Assembly: GCF_012273895.1 (NCBI RefSeq)
Contig: NC_052114.1
Span: 4,818,565 to 4,882,564 of the forward strand
Origin: Zerene cesonia
Lineage: Eukaryota > Arthropoda > Insecta > Lepidoptera > Pieridae
DNA: 64,000 nt
Direction: 5' to 3'
This document shows positions 1 to 14,100 of this stretch, piece after piece (positions within the stretch are counted from its first letter, which is position 1; each line of letters starts with the position of its first letter). The position numbers and the translations under genes were made by a program. The notes under the pieces were generated by a model, which did not search any database, was not told the origin of the DNA, and saw nothing but the letters and a program-made list of their open reading frames with translations.

Positions 1-2153
1 GCCCTTGAATACCCTAGTTGATACTTGAATCAACAAGCAAACAATCCACAGATTTAATATTTCACACGAGAATATTTTTAGATGGTATAATCAGTCTATA
101 AGACATACTATTCTAGAAATAAACATAATAGGAGTTCCTCGTATTTTACCAATTGTTGTATGTTTTCTTTCTTTCAAAAGCTAGTATATATACATAAGTG
201 TATTTTACCCACGTTTATTTATTCTTAATCAATACAGGGCTATTTACTACAACCTTTTCGCTTTGATAGGTTTTTCATCAAATCAGCCAAAGTGGTCTCT
301 CTTTTTACGCTGCTCTTCAAATACGATAGACCGATAAGCATATAAATGCGATATCCATTCATGTAGATACATGACAGGGATGCTAATCCTTTACTTGAAG
401 TCTTAAAAATACTTTCTTATATTTTTATTAATTGTTTAAAGAAAAATATAACTGTTACACGGCTTTACTCTCTCGCTCACTTCTTAAATATTCTTCTATG
501 AGATAGATCAGACCTTAAATTAATTTTAAAAAGTATGAAATTCGTAAAAGTAATGAATTATTTTATAATTATATCAGATGCCAAATTACTACTTATATAT
601 AGATTTAAATCGCTACCTAATTCATGTTTCTACTTGTGATTCGATTATAGATGATAAAGGTCACTCTAAAGCCCTATCAAAGTTTATAGGCGAACGTGTA
701 GGCAAATTACATTACTATCTAAATGTTTGTTCTGAATAGGTACAGGATATGTATAAACTTATAATCATTGATTGTTCCTCCCGGTGATAAACTGTATAAG
801 GGAAGAAGCATATCCTTCCTGCTAATACTAGAGCATTTACTTTCTCATACATTATAAGAATTTATAGTTCAATCTTCATTTTCTTATATAGAATAAATTA
901 TTTTTAATATAAAATCAATCCGACTTCAAAACAACTCAGAACGGAAGTCAATTAATATAATTACTATAAACGCTACGCCCTTATCTATCGGACGTATGCC
1001 AACGTATATATAGTTAGTTAATTTGTAATACTACTAATAATCTACTATATAAAAATAAGTCGGGTTTTCCTTCCTGACGCTATAACTCCAAAACGCACGA
1101 ACCGTTTTCCACGGTTTTACATTCATTGGAAAGGTCTCGGGCTCCGTGAGGTTTATAGCAAAGAAAATTCAGGAAAAATTTCAATAGAAAAGCGGGAAAA
1201 ACGAAGCCATCTGGTGGCGAAACGGAGTTCGCCGGGTTTGCTAGTTTAATATAAGGTAAAGAGTTCCCCTCACTAAAAATCAAACCTGGGTGTAGCAGCA
1301 AAGTTACGATGGAGCTTATATATAACAGGTTATATTATTCTTCAGCCCATTTACAAAATGTTTGCATTTCGCCGTGAGAAATTTTATTGACATGACTCCA
1401 ACATCAGATCAGTTTAATAATATTTTCAATTTTACTTCCCCTTAATATAAGTGTGAAATGCAGAATCTCGGCCTCAAAGACACTGAATTATTATATGAAA
1501 AGAAAATATGCAGAGGAGCAATTTTTAATCTTTTATAGGAAGGCGGCTTTTATAGTTTCAATATACGTTGACTTCTATATAATACAAGCTTAGGGCGAAG
1601 GGCAAATGTAACCAAAAGCACCTTCGTCCGTATAGTCAAATAAATTAACATGCAATAACTTGCTCCCCCTATTTGTCTCCTTGGGTGTAGAATTTACCAA
1701 AATCCTTTTTTAGCGGATGCCTTCATCATTGTAGCATGCCAAATTCATGATCATTTCAGTAGTGTGGGCTATATATTGATAGATCAGTCAGTCAATCACC
1801 TTCGCGTTTTATATACTTATTAAAAATAGCTGTTAATACATCTCCATCAACATTATACGTATATTATCCGAACAAAACAATAAATTTTTCATCAATAGTC
1901 TAATAAAAGTCGACTATGAGTATTACGTGTAGGTAATTACTTAAAGTCGATGTTTGCAAATATAGGTTATTTGTGTTTTGAGCCAACGGCCAGTTTTGTG
2001 ATAAAAAAAGGGGATGCAGTAAAAGTGAACGTTGCCGTGTCTGAGTTATTTTTGTTAACCTACCCTGTTCATAGTTCAATTTCCTTTATCTTCTATCAAA
2101 AAATTGTGCTCATTTGAAATCAATTAAATTAATAATGATAAATTATATTTCAG
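1..2153 (+). other. intronic sequence upstream of first visible PDE4 exon
   Basis: No coding exon is seen here. The first PDE4 exon in the window starts mid-codon after an acceptor at 2152-2153, so this stretch should be intron of the same gene, with UCR1-encoding exons further left. The only recognisable item is a 204-bp Helitron-type element at 1041-1244. I looked for the UCR1 signature (an RRESF-like PKA site) and did not find it. Confidence 0.6.
1041..1244 (+). mobile_element. non-autonomous Helitron-type element, copy 1
   Basis: A 204-bp element starts with TC (TCTACTATATAA) and ends with CTAG. It is flanked by A on the left and T on the right, as expected for Helitron insertion between A and T. 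A 6-bp stem (GGCGAA/TTCGCC, loop ACGGAG) lies 7 bases before the terminal CTAG. It has no terminal inverted repeats and no target duplication. A second copy of identical length lies at 26391-26594 with about a dozen differences. It contains no protein of its own; the small reverse-strand reading frame across it is incidental. Confidence 0.8.
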
Positions 2154-5100
2154 ATCCCGAAGATCTTCCGGTGCAGCCACGGCTCCGACTCCACAGCAGA
2201 AAAATTTTAATCCAGGAGGTAATTATCACTTTACGCTTTATGTAAGAACACTTCAATCTCGGATTGCTACGAAATTTCCATTTGAACGATATTCACCACA
2301 TTCTGGATATCAATTCCAGCAAAAAATGCTCTTTTATTATTATCAATTTGAATGTGGTATACGGTATTGAATGGTCTCATGATAATCTTAGCAATTTCGT
2401 CGTAAATATTCATATAACGAAATCTTTAGATGAAACAAATTGTATTGAACATAAAATACGTATTTGAATTTTACGCTTCTGAAGATATAAAAGCCATCTC
2501 GATTCATATATCTCTGTTATTATAAATAATATTGTATCATACATGTCATGTATCATAGCAGAATTAAATAAAAATATCTATGACTTTTTATAATAAATTT
2601 CAATCAAGACAGAAATTTAAATAATATGTCATAAGTGTATTGGAAATCTTTGCTTTTCTCTGTACCTATATGCTCTTTAGTGTACGCATTGTTCGTTCTT
2701 GATTTTCATGAAATATTAGTATAGTATTTTTTTTTTAGTTTTACAACATTTAAGTGTAAAATAAATGAAAAAAATTCAACAAATTATTCCGTAATGAGAT
2801 GGGATTTGAACTGGCATCCTTGCCCATATCGTGGTGACGGTTAAAAACCCAAGAAGTTACTATTGTACTATAAAATTTTTCGAAAAATTAATTAAAACGA
2901 TTAAAAGCGCAACGAATTGACAACCTTTCGTCGTTTCTGGGAAAATTGGTTAAAATTTACGTGTTAAGTACGTTGTATTATTAATAAAATTGAGAAAACC
3001 CAAATTTTGATTGAAATTTTATTTTAGTTTATTACTTTTTTATGCGCTATTCAGCTTATTCACAAAACAAAAAGTAAAATAGGTATATACTTCTCATACA
3101 TTTTTGTTTTGCTATTCCAAATAATAATATCATTCACTGAAATCAGCCATCAAACTTATACCAAGAGAGAAATCACCGGCTTCAAACTAATAAGACATCA
3201 GAGAAAGTTTTAATTAATTTAAGGTATGTAAATCAGAGAGGGGATTAAATATTCATGAAATATGTTCAATTTTACAGCTAGTGGAGCTTTGAATTATATA
3301 AACAACGGAATTTCAACTGCAAAATAATTAAGTCATATTTTATAGACAATTCAATCTTTTATAACAAATGGCCCGATCACCTGACCGCAAATTGGAGGTG
3401 CTAGATTTATCATGCTCGCACGAATCATGAAAATAAATAAGATAAGGAAAGTGTCCATAAGCCCTTTAAATTGGATTCTACTATTACATGTCAGCGTGAG
3501 GCGTGGGTGCGGCGAAAAGTAATGCCAATTCATCATTTTGGGCGACGTTAAATACTATTTTTCGATTGTGGCCGATATATTACGTTAAAATATATATTAT
3601 TTAGTATGCATTGCGATAAACCTTGACGAAGTTAAATGAATTACGAGTAATTTGGCGAATATTTACATGTGTGAGAAAATAAGATATTGTTTCATCGGTT
3701 TTTGTTCCACCATTATAAAATATCATGTCCATTGGTAAGGTTAAGGTGTTAAACCTTAAACACTTTCGGAAGAAAGAATGAATAGTCGCATACTTCCCTT
3801 CGAAGGTGCTTAAGGATTACATTCAAACTTAAACTCGAAAATTATTTTTATTCATATAAACTTTTACAAGTATTTGTGTATAGGCCTTTATAAACGAACT
3901 ACGTATTTACAATTAAAAGTAACACGCAAATTTGAAAAAAAGTTCGGTTGTTTGTGCTTATGGTACGTACCAGATCTTTCCTCATCCGCGTAATAAAAGA
4001 AAACGAAACGTTTGCGTTTATATTAATAGTAAGGATACATAATAACCGAGATAGTGTAGATATTTGGAAATTTCAGACAGACACTTCAACTTTATATGTT
4101 TACTAGCTGTCCCGGCAAACGCTGTTCTGTCTTACATTTTCATTTAAGTATATCCCATCCACCCCTTTTAAAAATGTTATTGATTCTCAGACCTATTACA
4201 TATATTTTTATATTTTATATATTAGATTAAAGATGGTCAGACGTGTAAATTCAGGGAAAACGTGCTGGGAAGAGAAGTATCGCTAAAACTAAACGCACTA
4301 AAGCCAATAGTTTTTGGTGTTATCGATGCACAAACAAATGAATAAAAAGCCTTATTGAGTACCTTCCATCATTTTTCGAAACGTTGCTTAAAAACACACT
4401 ATGACTCGTTGTAAGGCATATTTTACTTACTTATATTGCATAACCATCAAAATATTGGTAAGATTTATTGAGAGATTTTGGAAACTAATTTATCAGACCA
4501 TAAAATGCAATTCATTATTATTGTGATATGCGAATGTTTTGACGTTAGTATCACTTGTCAGTTTCCTGTGCTATAACGTCATAATGCTTACGCGTAGATA
4601 TATCTCATTCATCTTATAAAAAATTTGTTAAAAGATTATAACGTCCAACCGATATGTAAAATAACGCATGAATTGCATTAAAAGCGGACATCATCATGAT
4701 AATAAATTTAGCTTTTTCTTAGTTACAGACCTCAATAAATATCAAACTTGACAAATACACGACTATTTAAAAGAAAGACTTGGATGTGCCGAAAAGTGAA
4801 GTCAATAATATATTTAAGGATCTTTTCGACCTCCGCGTTTCATTGCTCTCGAAATCTGCTTCAGGAATTCTTTCAGGAATAACTCAATACAAAGTTTAAA
4901 CATTAAAGTGGATTACTTTTATTATGTTTTGAGACTATCTGTCAATTTCATTTCGAAACCAACTCAAAACTGAAGTAAAAAAGAAAAGTTTGTTTTGTTA
5001 ATTTTAAATATGTATTCACGAGGACAACGCTCGTAAGAAAATAGGCTTAAACAATTCGAATAAGATACAAATAATATGAATTAAAGAGCAAAAAAAAGCA

Positions 5101-8100
5101 AAGCAAAAAAATTCCTGCTAATTTTATTTTTATCAATCTTATTCTAGTTTCCAAAAAGAATAACGTAGCCTCAGAGTGGCATTACTTACAGAATAGTTAT
5201 CAATTTACTCACTAGATGCCGCTAGTCGTAACCTCTTACGGCCATTATAAATCGTTTTTATAGTAGACTTAAACTTGGAATACTTGTACTCCATGTAGAT
5301 TCTACGGATAACGTGAGTATATTGACATTATAGCTCTTCGCCTCTTAACAAAATCAATTACTCATAACAATCCAAATGCAATAGGAATAACAAATACGCC
5401 AATATGAGATTTTTATATAAGTAAGACGCAAAACTAAATCAATACAGGATTTATGATAGAGAGTTTTTATTATATTCAATATTATATGTTAAAAATACAT
5501 GGTCACATGGGATATTAATATTTTAACTTAACTTTCAAATAGGTTTCTGATTTGTTAATCTATGCTCACTTAATTAGATTCGATTGAGGAAGAATTCACA
5601 CAAAACAACAAAAACAGCGCACATAAGAATAAATACAAATACAAAATAAAACATAAGTTAAAAATATTTTCGTTTATTGTTAAACTATTATATCAAATTC
5701 AGTAATAACTATAATCGTTATCATATTGGTTTTATACACGAAACATAATATTATCGTTTAAACACGATACAGGTTACTAATAATGTTTATTTAATTTATA
5801 AATACTACATATACAAACAGGTTCTTTTAAATATAAAAGGTTATTAATTTCATTGTTTTATTTCATTGGTTCATTTTGTATTATCGTATTTTACCTTCTT
5901 ATTTCATTGCATTGATATTTTTTTCAATTGTTTTCAAAATGGATGTCAGTTTAAACTTAAATGTAATTCAACATCGCATAAAGTTGATCCTGTAATTATG
6001 TGTGGTGTATGTAATAAATAATTAAATAAATAAACAAATGTGTCACCGCAGACCGCATCTCCGCTTATCACCAGTCGACGGCGCGACCTCGACCAAATGC
6101 CAGTCTATTGCTATAAAAAAAATTGATAAAAAAATTATCGTCCTTAGTACTCCCAATATATCAAACTTATTTATTACATACAAAATGAATTACTAACAAA
6201 CCCAATAAACAAAACGATCATTGTATATAGTTTATTTCTGACTACGCTACTTGTTATTTGCGTTTAGGTACTTGCTGCTATTTTTAAAAGCTAATCAATT
6301 TATACACTTAGGTATTATTTGATATCTAACCAGAAAGAATAACTTGGTTTGGAAACATTTTGTAAATCGTGACGAAACAATTGTCACGTCCAATTAAAGA
6401 TATCATTCACACACATTTTTTGTTATCGCTGAATTCAGTTGACCATCTATTTGTAACACGCGGTCCTTTATTTTGTATGTTAAATATGATTCTGTGAACA
6501 ATTATAGTGTCTTCAATATATTATGTATGAATAAGGATAGAATAAGTTTACGGAAATGTGACTGTATTGTTTATACGTTGAAGTGAAGATTCTCTTGAGA
6601 TATATGTAAGCTACGTTTTTTATGCAAATTAAGGCTATTTTCATTGCTATATCTTTTAGTGTAAAAATATATTTTGTTTTAATTAAAATCAACATATGAG
6701 AATTTAAATTATTTTGTTGACAGATGAAAATTGGATAGTTACTACAGTTTACTACTGAAACATTTTTACATTTAACCTAGAATCAATTTAATGAAGACAA
6801 ACAACTTGTTTACAATATCTCCACTTGCCATACGTTGTACGTCCTAATAACGGAATTAAAAAATAGATCAATAAAATAATTTTTTGCAACATTACATGTG
6901 TGATAAATTCTCAAATTTAATTTAACGAACAAACTTATTTAGAGAAGCGTCTATTTCATTTTAAGAGACATATCCAATGACACTCAATTAATAACATTTT
7001 CGCAATTTTTTACTAGCGGTCCGCCTCATCTTGCCCGTGGTACATATATAACCTATAGCCTTCCTCAATGAATGGGCTATCTAACACTGAAAGAATTATT
7101 CAAACCGGATTGGTAGTTCCTGAGATTAGTGCGTTCAAACAAACAAACTCTTCAGTTTTATAATATTAGTAGAGATACCCCGGGTACAATGTGTAGATAG
7201 CCACCCCTAAAAAAATATGTTTTGCCTGTTCGCTGAACCTAATGTGTCTGCACCATATAAAATATGTCTAAATCTGTCAGTTGTTTTGAGGTGACGTCGA
7301 CGCACATTCAAATAAACAATCAAATATAATCAGATAAACAGAAGAACACCCATATTTTTCAGCTATTACTCTTCTTAAAAAATATTATAAAGCAGAAATG
7401 TTCTGGTTATATGATTAAAATAAACTATACATTTGTAAAAACAATGTCCACAAATATATCTTAATTAAGAGATTCTAGTATGCGTAGTCAATACTTATTA
7501 AAATGAGTATTTCTTGAACGTTAGTCTACTTACACGGTATTTACGGTTATTACAGTACATATAATAATAAGCATTATGTCCATCTACTATTGATAAACCT
7601 ACACCAAAAATGGATCAGTAACCTTACTACGTGGATTTTGTTTCAAATATCTGTGTGAAATTGTTTGTAAGAACCGTTCGGTTTCCGAGTTTTTCGGGTT
7701 TATTGAACACAAATCCCTTATTGCGGGGTCATTGCCCTTCTCGTATATTGCGTAATTTACAAAGGGGTGTCTCTTATCTCTACAAACTTCTGATTAATCA
7801 CAAGTCAATTCAAACAAACTACAGATACTCTAGTTTATCAGAAGTAACAAGACTGCTTAATAATTATATATGATCAATAACTAGCGGAATAAATGCCGTA
7901 CTAAGTTTAATCAAAGACTTCTTTACCATTTACGGGCAATTATTGGTTAGTACTGCGTTGGTCTATATTAGCTTTAAAAAATTTATTTCGAAAAAAACGG
8001 TCGTACAACCTTATAAAAATAGTGCTAACTCATTCGGTACAGTAACATAAAATGATTGAATACCTCGGCTGTACCTAAGGAGTTATATTTTTTGTCAATT

Positions 8101-11100
8101 GTTTTATCGCAATGCATCATAAAACGTCACGAGCGACGGCTACGTATAATCCATTGGTACTTAACGACGGACGGCACAGGCAATATTGATTTATTTGCTT
8201 ACTATAAGGTTAAGACTCACGAGTTATCATGACAGATAAATGACGTATAATGAAGATCACGCCGCGCCTCCGTGTTAGTATACAATAATCATGTATTCGT
8301 AGAAATCCGCTTACCTACTGGTACTTTAGTTAATAAAAATTGTATTGTAACTAATATGAATACAACTAAAGAAAATGTCATATGTATGAATACAGTTCGA
8401 CGCTTAAATAATACAAGAAAAATACAAATAATATTTGGTGAATAATGTATTTATCTTATTTTAATTGATATGAAGATTTGATAACACAGTGAGTGTTCCT
8501 CACAACCTAATGTAAAATAATGGATGATGAACAAAACATAAAAATGGCAAAGACATCTTGTTTTAATTTTTGCATCGTTTAACGATAATTTATACTTACT
8601 TATTATTTGTAATAACAGTGAATTTTCTTCATCCTGCCCATGGAAGAAAGGAATTTATTTAAGAAATTATTAAATAATCAACATTGTAGGTTTATATTAT
8701 ACAGAGCTATTCTTTTAATGTAATGGTATTTCATTGTTGGGAAATAATACAACAAATGGCCACATTAACATTGTTTTTTTTTTTATTTTTCTATTGAGAA
8801 TCTAAACAAAACTGTTATGGTAACAATTGTATCTGAGATAATAAATGATAATTAATCACTGGATTAAATTCATTTATTCACGCGAATTAATAATGGCATT
8901 ATTCATTCAAGGATAAATAATTGAATGAGGTGCGTGTTTGAAAACGCACACTGAGGGGTTCCGTGATAGTCAAACGTTTAGATTTCAACAAGTTCAAGAG
9001 TTAGAGTTGTATTTACTACAATTTGTGTGGTATCTTGCTCACTGAATTTTGCCTACTATAGACCGCAAAGTAACTACACGTGATAATTTTGTGTAAATAT
9101 ACATTAAATTAACTTACATAGTTGAAAAAAACCGGTGATAAAGTTTATAGATACATACGGATAGACATAACGAAACTAAGGATTCGTAGCGAAGAACCAA
9201 GAGAAGAACCATCAAGCCTAATGCTATTTTACTCACCAATTTAATTGAATTAAATTTGGTATACTTCTATTACTATACTTACTTATATAAGAGCTGTTTA
9301 TCATTTTTTTTTTAATACGGACCTTAATACTAAATATTAAAAAAAACGGATATGTGCCTCCATGAGGTATAGTCTCCAGCAAAACGAAGTTTTGTAATTC
9401 AATTATTATTTTGACTAACCACAATTTCTTTTTTTTTAGATGAAGCATATATGAAGCTCGCTTTGGAGACCGTAGAAGAGCTGGATTGGTGTTTAGACCA
9501 GCTAGAGACTATCCAGACACATCGCTCTGTATCTGATATGGCATCACTTAAGGTAATAATAATGCCAAGTGCGTACGAGATATCTCTGTTTTCTAAAGAA
9601 GCTATAATAAATTTTAAAACATATTCTTACCAAGAAACAACTTTTATTGTTAAAAGTGCGCGATCAATCTTTCTAGATGCATTAATCTATCCGAGGAAAA
9701 CAACGATGTCATGTCATGCGAGATATTAAGTACGCCGTGATTCATGACTGTTACGTTCGTGAAAGTGTTATCCCCGATTATTGTGCGAATTATTATGAAG
9801 TGTATCTGTCCCTTACGATATAATTGTATATTTTTAAGACTACTATAAATTACCAGCGTGCAATTTCGAATATTGAATATTATACGCAGCAACGTTGAAT
9901 ACAGCTAATATTTAATTTTATATCTCACTCTGGTATGTGAAGTACCTACGTAACATAAAGCGCTAGACGAACGCACTGTCTTTTATCTAATAAAATCGTT
10001 ATATATTATATCGTTAACATTTCGATGTTTAAACAGTAAAACAATTCGGAGAAACTCTCTTCACTCATATGTGTTTAACTCATTGCCAAATTCTTCAATG
10101 TATATATAGAAACATTTCATTCGTTGAGATCTGTTTATATTTTTTGATCATGAAAATTCCGTGAAACACTGTTTATTTCTGTATGCTTATGTTTTCTTTA
10201 TCTAAGGTATTTTAGAAGCAAAACACTCGCAAAAATTCTCCGATATTTGTCTCTTAAAACGACTTAATATATAATAAAATACGCACTTCTATAAATTATT
10301 CAAAGACTCTTTAGTATGAAATCCATTATTCATAAAATAATAAACTTATAGGAATATTTTTTTTTTAGTGTCGAATTACATAATATAACAAATGCATTTT
10401 GATGTATACACAAGTCCACTTGGAGAATGTCCGCACTTCCAAACGGAAAATTTTTGATTAGGAATAACATCTGCACATAATAAATACATTTAACGCAAAT
10501 ATTTATAAGAATATGGATATTTTGAACATGTTGAAACATGAACAGAATGAAAAATTCGACGGCATGTGACATTTGCCAACCCGCACTTGGCCAGCGTGTT
10601 GGATTATGGCCTAAAACCCTCATAGAAGGCCTGTGTCCCAGCAGTGGGAACATGTATGGGCTGATGATGATAATTATGATGAAATAACCAATTATTCAAT
10701 ATAACTATGATAGTAATTATGCTAGTAGTATGCTGTCAATAATGTATTAAATACAGATATATAATAGAGTACCTAGTAAAAGATACCTACTCTAGAGATT
10801 ATTAGTAATTGTTATAAATAAAACATCATTTTATACAAAAGAATTCTAATTGTTGGATAAGTTGCATATTTCACACGTGATCTAATAATGATTTTAATTC
10901 AGTGAATTATATTACACTAGCTGTAACCCGAGGCGTCAGTCGCGTAGGTACAAAATTTTTAAATTTCATACAGTTCATGCTGTTTCATAATAATATATAG
11001 TAGGATGATATAAAATTTACAAAACGTACACTACACCGTCACACAGTGTACATAAAAATATCACATGGATGATCGAGTAAAAATTAATTGAATGAGAATC

Positions 11101-14100
11101 AAATTCAAATATTTATTTGTTTAATGAAACAAACATTATGTAATTTTAAGTAGAAATTTATGAAAGCAATCTACTTATTTATACATACCTATCATATTTG
11201 GATTTTTGCTTTTTAATAAGGAAAAAGTAAGCGCGTGTAAAATTGGATTTTGTGAATGTCAAGGTTTAAATATCTCTGAGAGAGAAAATTTGATCAATTC
11301 CAGTATTGCATTAAATTCGGTACGACATAAATTAATCTCTAAGTAGTCGAATTTAAAAAGAAGGTAAAAGTATTATTTGCGATTTAAACTTTTGCTATCA
11401 TGCCTTGATTAGTTTACATATTTTCTTTAAGTACGTTTGATTTTTTCGACTGTACAAAACAGACAAATAGGCAAGCAGGCAGGATGACGCATTATGTCAA
11501 CCGCATTTGTGGGTTTCACCTAAACCTTCTGCTCCGTCAAGTCTGAGAATTAATTATACGAAGCAAAATACTAGGTAAATTTTCCGTTACTGGGAGAATG
11601 TGTTTGAAGTATCATAAACTGTAACAAGAATCGTAAGCAAACACGTTCGAAAAGAAATTTGATAGAAGATTTTAAACACTCTATGCGCCAAGTAATCACG
11701 TAAACGTAAAAAGATTTGTTATGTATTTTGTGTTTATTGCTTGTGTTTTCTCTACTGTTTTTTAAACTCCATATGTTACGCTTTAGTTAAGATAGAAAAA
11801 ATTACGAATATGTCTTTATTAAAACAATAATACTATACCAAACTATACTAAAATAAAATTTCAAAAACGTGTGATATTAAATAAAAGTTTCTCGAAACGC
11901 ACTCGTATTTTTGGTGGTCCAAATACATTTGACGGTTAAAATAATTAAATCAGAATGATTTATAATATACAGAAGCTCAGTGACATGACCACTTGAAAGA
12001 TAGGACGAAAATAGACTCGCTCTAATCTATATTTCACTCATTTATATTAAGAGTGTCCTTGTGTCTCTATTTTAGTTAGCTGATGATTCTATGACCTGAA
12101 TAGTTAACATTTTGTAATCATTACTACATAACTATAAAGACGACGTTCATCAAAAATGTATTTCATTGCTTGGAACTGAATAACATAGAAATCGAATTTA
12201 TGCTCGCAACAAATAAGTTATCTAAGTCAGTTGCCAGATCATATAACATTTAAGCGATTTGATTTTTAAAAAACTATCATGATGGCTATTTGTATTGTGA
12301 AACTCGTTAAATCAATATATGTTATAATTATATACCGATTACCAAGGTTGTCGATTAAAAAGGATTGGTAATAGATGATACAAGATAAAATGGAATGTGC
12401 GCAACGCAGATGTTATATTATAATTATGGTAGCTAGTCCGTAGTGTGCGTCGCCCAAGTCACGTACGCCCAGAGCCCTTCAATAGATGTACCAGGCGACG
12501 CCCGCCTTAACAAAACTAAAGAAATTCTTATCAATAAATTCCTCCTTTCTCCTGAGTTCTTATTTCTATCATCGTATAGGTACATTGAAAAAAGGGAAAT
12601 ACTTCCTATTCACTTATTCCTTTATAATAGAGCGTTCGATGTATGAGTGATAACGTAAAATTCTTAGAAAGTTTTCAAGGCGCATATTATATCTTGTGTT
12701 CATTTCTTGGAAGTTCCCACGCTTGTGATCTTGTGATGTTAAAATTTTACATTGTTGTCAGAATTTGAATGTATATTGTTCTTACACAAAGTATTTCTTT
12801 TAAGACTATTGTTGATTGCTTTAAATTATTTCAAATGTCTTAGAAACTGTGAAACAAAAAAACTAAGGTTTTTTGAAGGGAAAAATTTCAAGGAATAAGG
12901 AAAAATAAAAAAAACAGTTAGAGGAATACGCGCTGTAAACTTTGCTTCCATACCAAGCTACTTATAAAAATACAATGAAATTGACCAATGAAACAAACGT
13001 TCTTTCTAAATAAAATACTTAAATACAGTGAAAATAAATAAAAAAATTAATTGTAAAAGCTAATAAACAGATAAAGAAATATTTATTATTTCCCTACATG
13101 TTATAGTTAATATGTTTAACAAGTGTAGTTTCACAGATTACGTATATCAGTAATAAAAGTTTTGTGCAATTTCGAAACTAGGTTAGATAAAGTTTAACTT
13201 ATCTTTTTACATCATTTTAATGAGGATTGAAAAAATACGTTTGTGGCGTTCGTAATATTTCTGATTTCATTTTTATTAATCATACGTTCATAATAATACT
13301 CGAACGCGAAGTTTGCATTTATGTTCCTGTAATCGTGCTTCGAACATGCATAAGCAACGATCTCATCAGGGATGTAATTTTTCATAACGTAAACATAGGA
13401 GATTGAGTTAAAGACTATTCTCTAAACTAGATGCTGTTCAATATAATATAGTTATAATAGAATTGTAGTTCAACGGCTCATGCAGCGTTAAAATTAAGTA
13501 CCTACCTATTATAAACGTAACGTCAATTAACTAATCAAACAAGTTTGCTTGGATCTTATGTAATAATAGATAAATGATAGGTAATAACTACATTTAATAA
13601 TGGACGATGTTTACTCACAAACACTTTGATAGTTTTTACTCAATGTTTGCTTGTGTTAAAAGGAAAATGCAAATGATGAAGTTATCTTTCTAAACGAAAA
13701 TATCGAATTGCAAAAAAAACACGCATTGCATTTTGTCATTAATTAATACGCTTTGACTTTTCCTAGTTATTTCCCTTTAAGGGAAAATGTTCACATTTTT
13801 TATAGATCAGATGAAGGAAAAAAGAAAGTAGATTTTAAGAAAATTTTCTGTTTCTTTAGCAATGAAATAAGCTGAAGAGAATGTAATTAAAATATTTCAC
13901 ATTCTCGTTAGCCATGTGGCTTACAAATTTGCTATCTTATGTAATTCCATCCATGAAGATCAGTTATATGTAGATTTAACTGTCTGGCCGAAAAAACGTT
14001 ATCACACAAATTCATAACAATGTAATCTTGTATAATTACACATACAGTTTATTTTTGTATAATTAACCATGTTATCTTGAACTTTTTCAACTGCACATTC

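Larger units (their letters stand above)
2219..9439 (+). other. dnc: 7.2-kb PDE4 intron with degenerate repeats
   Basis: Non-coding and strongly AT-rich. It contains a tRNA-like fragment (2790-2880), a short LINE/SINE start motif (4102-4140) and a SINE/LINE tail (7012-7176). Half CRE motifs (TGACGTCG near 7291, TGACGTA near 8226) are scattered. No further exon could be supported. Confidence 0.7.

Noticed and set aside
2790..2880. tRNA gene
   Set aside because: Box-like motifs only; no closing acceptor stem or convincing cloverleaf, so called a SINE-like fragment.
9451..9729. 92-residue protein starting at ATG 9451
   Set aside because: Its first part is the PDE4 UCR2 exon read past its donor into the intron; not a separate gene.
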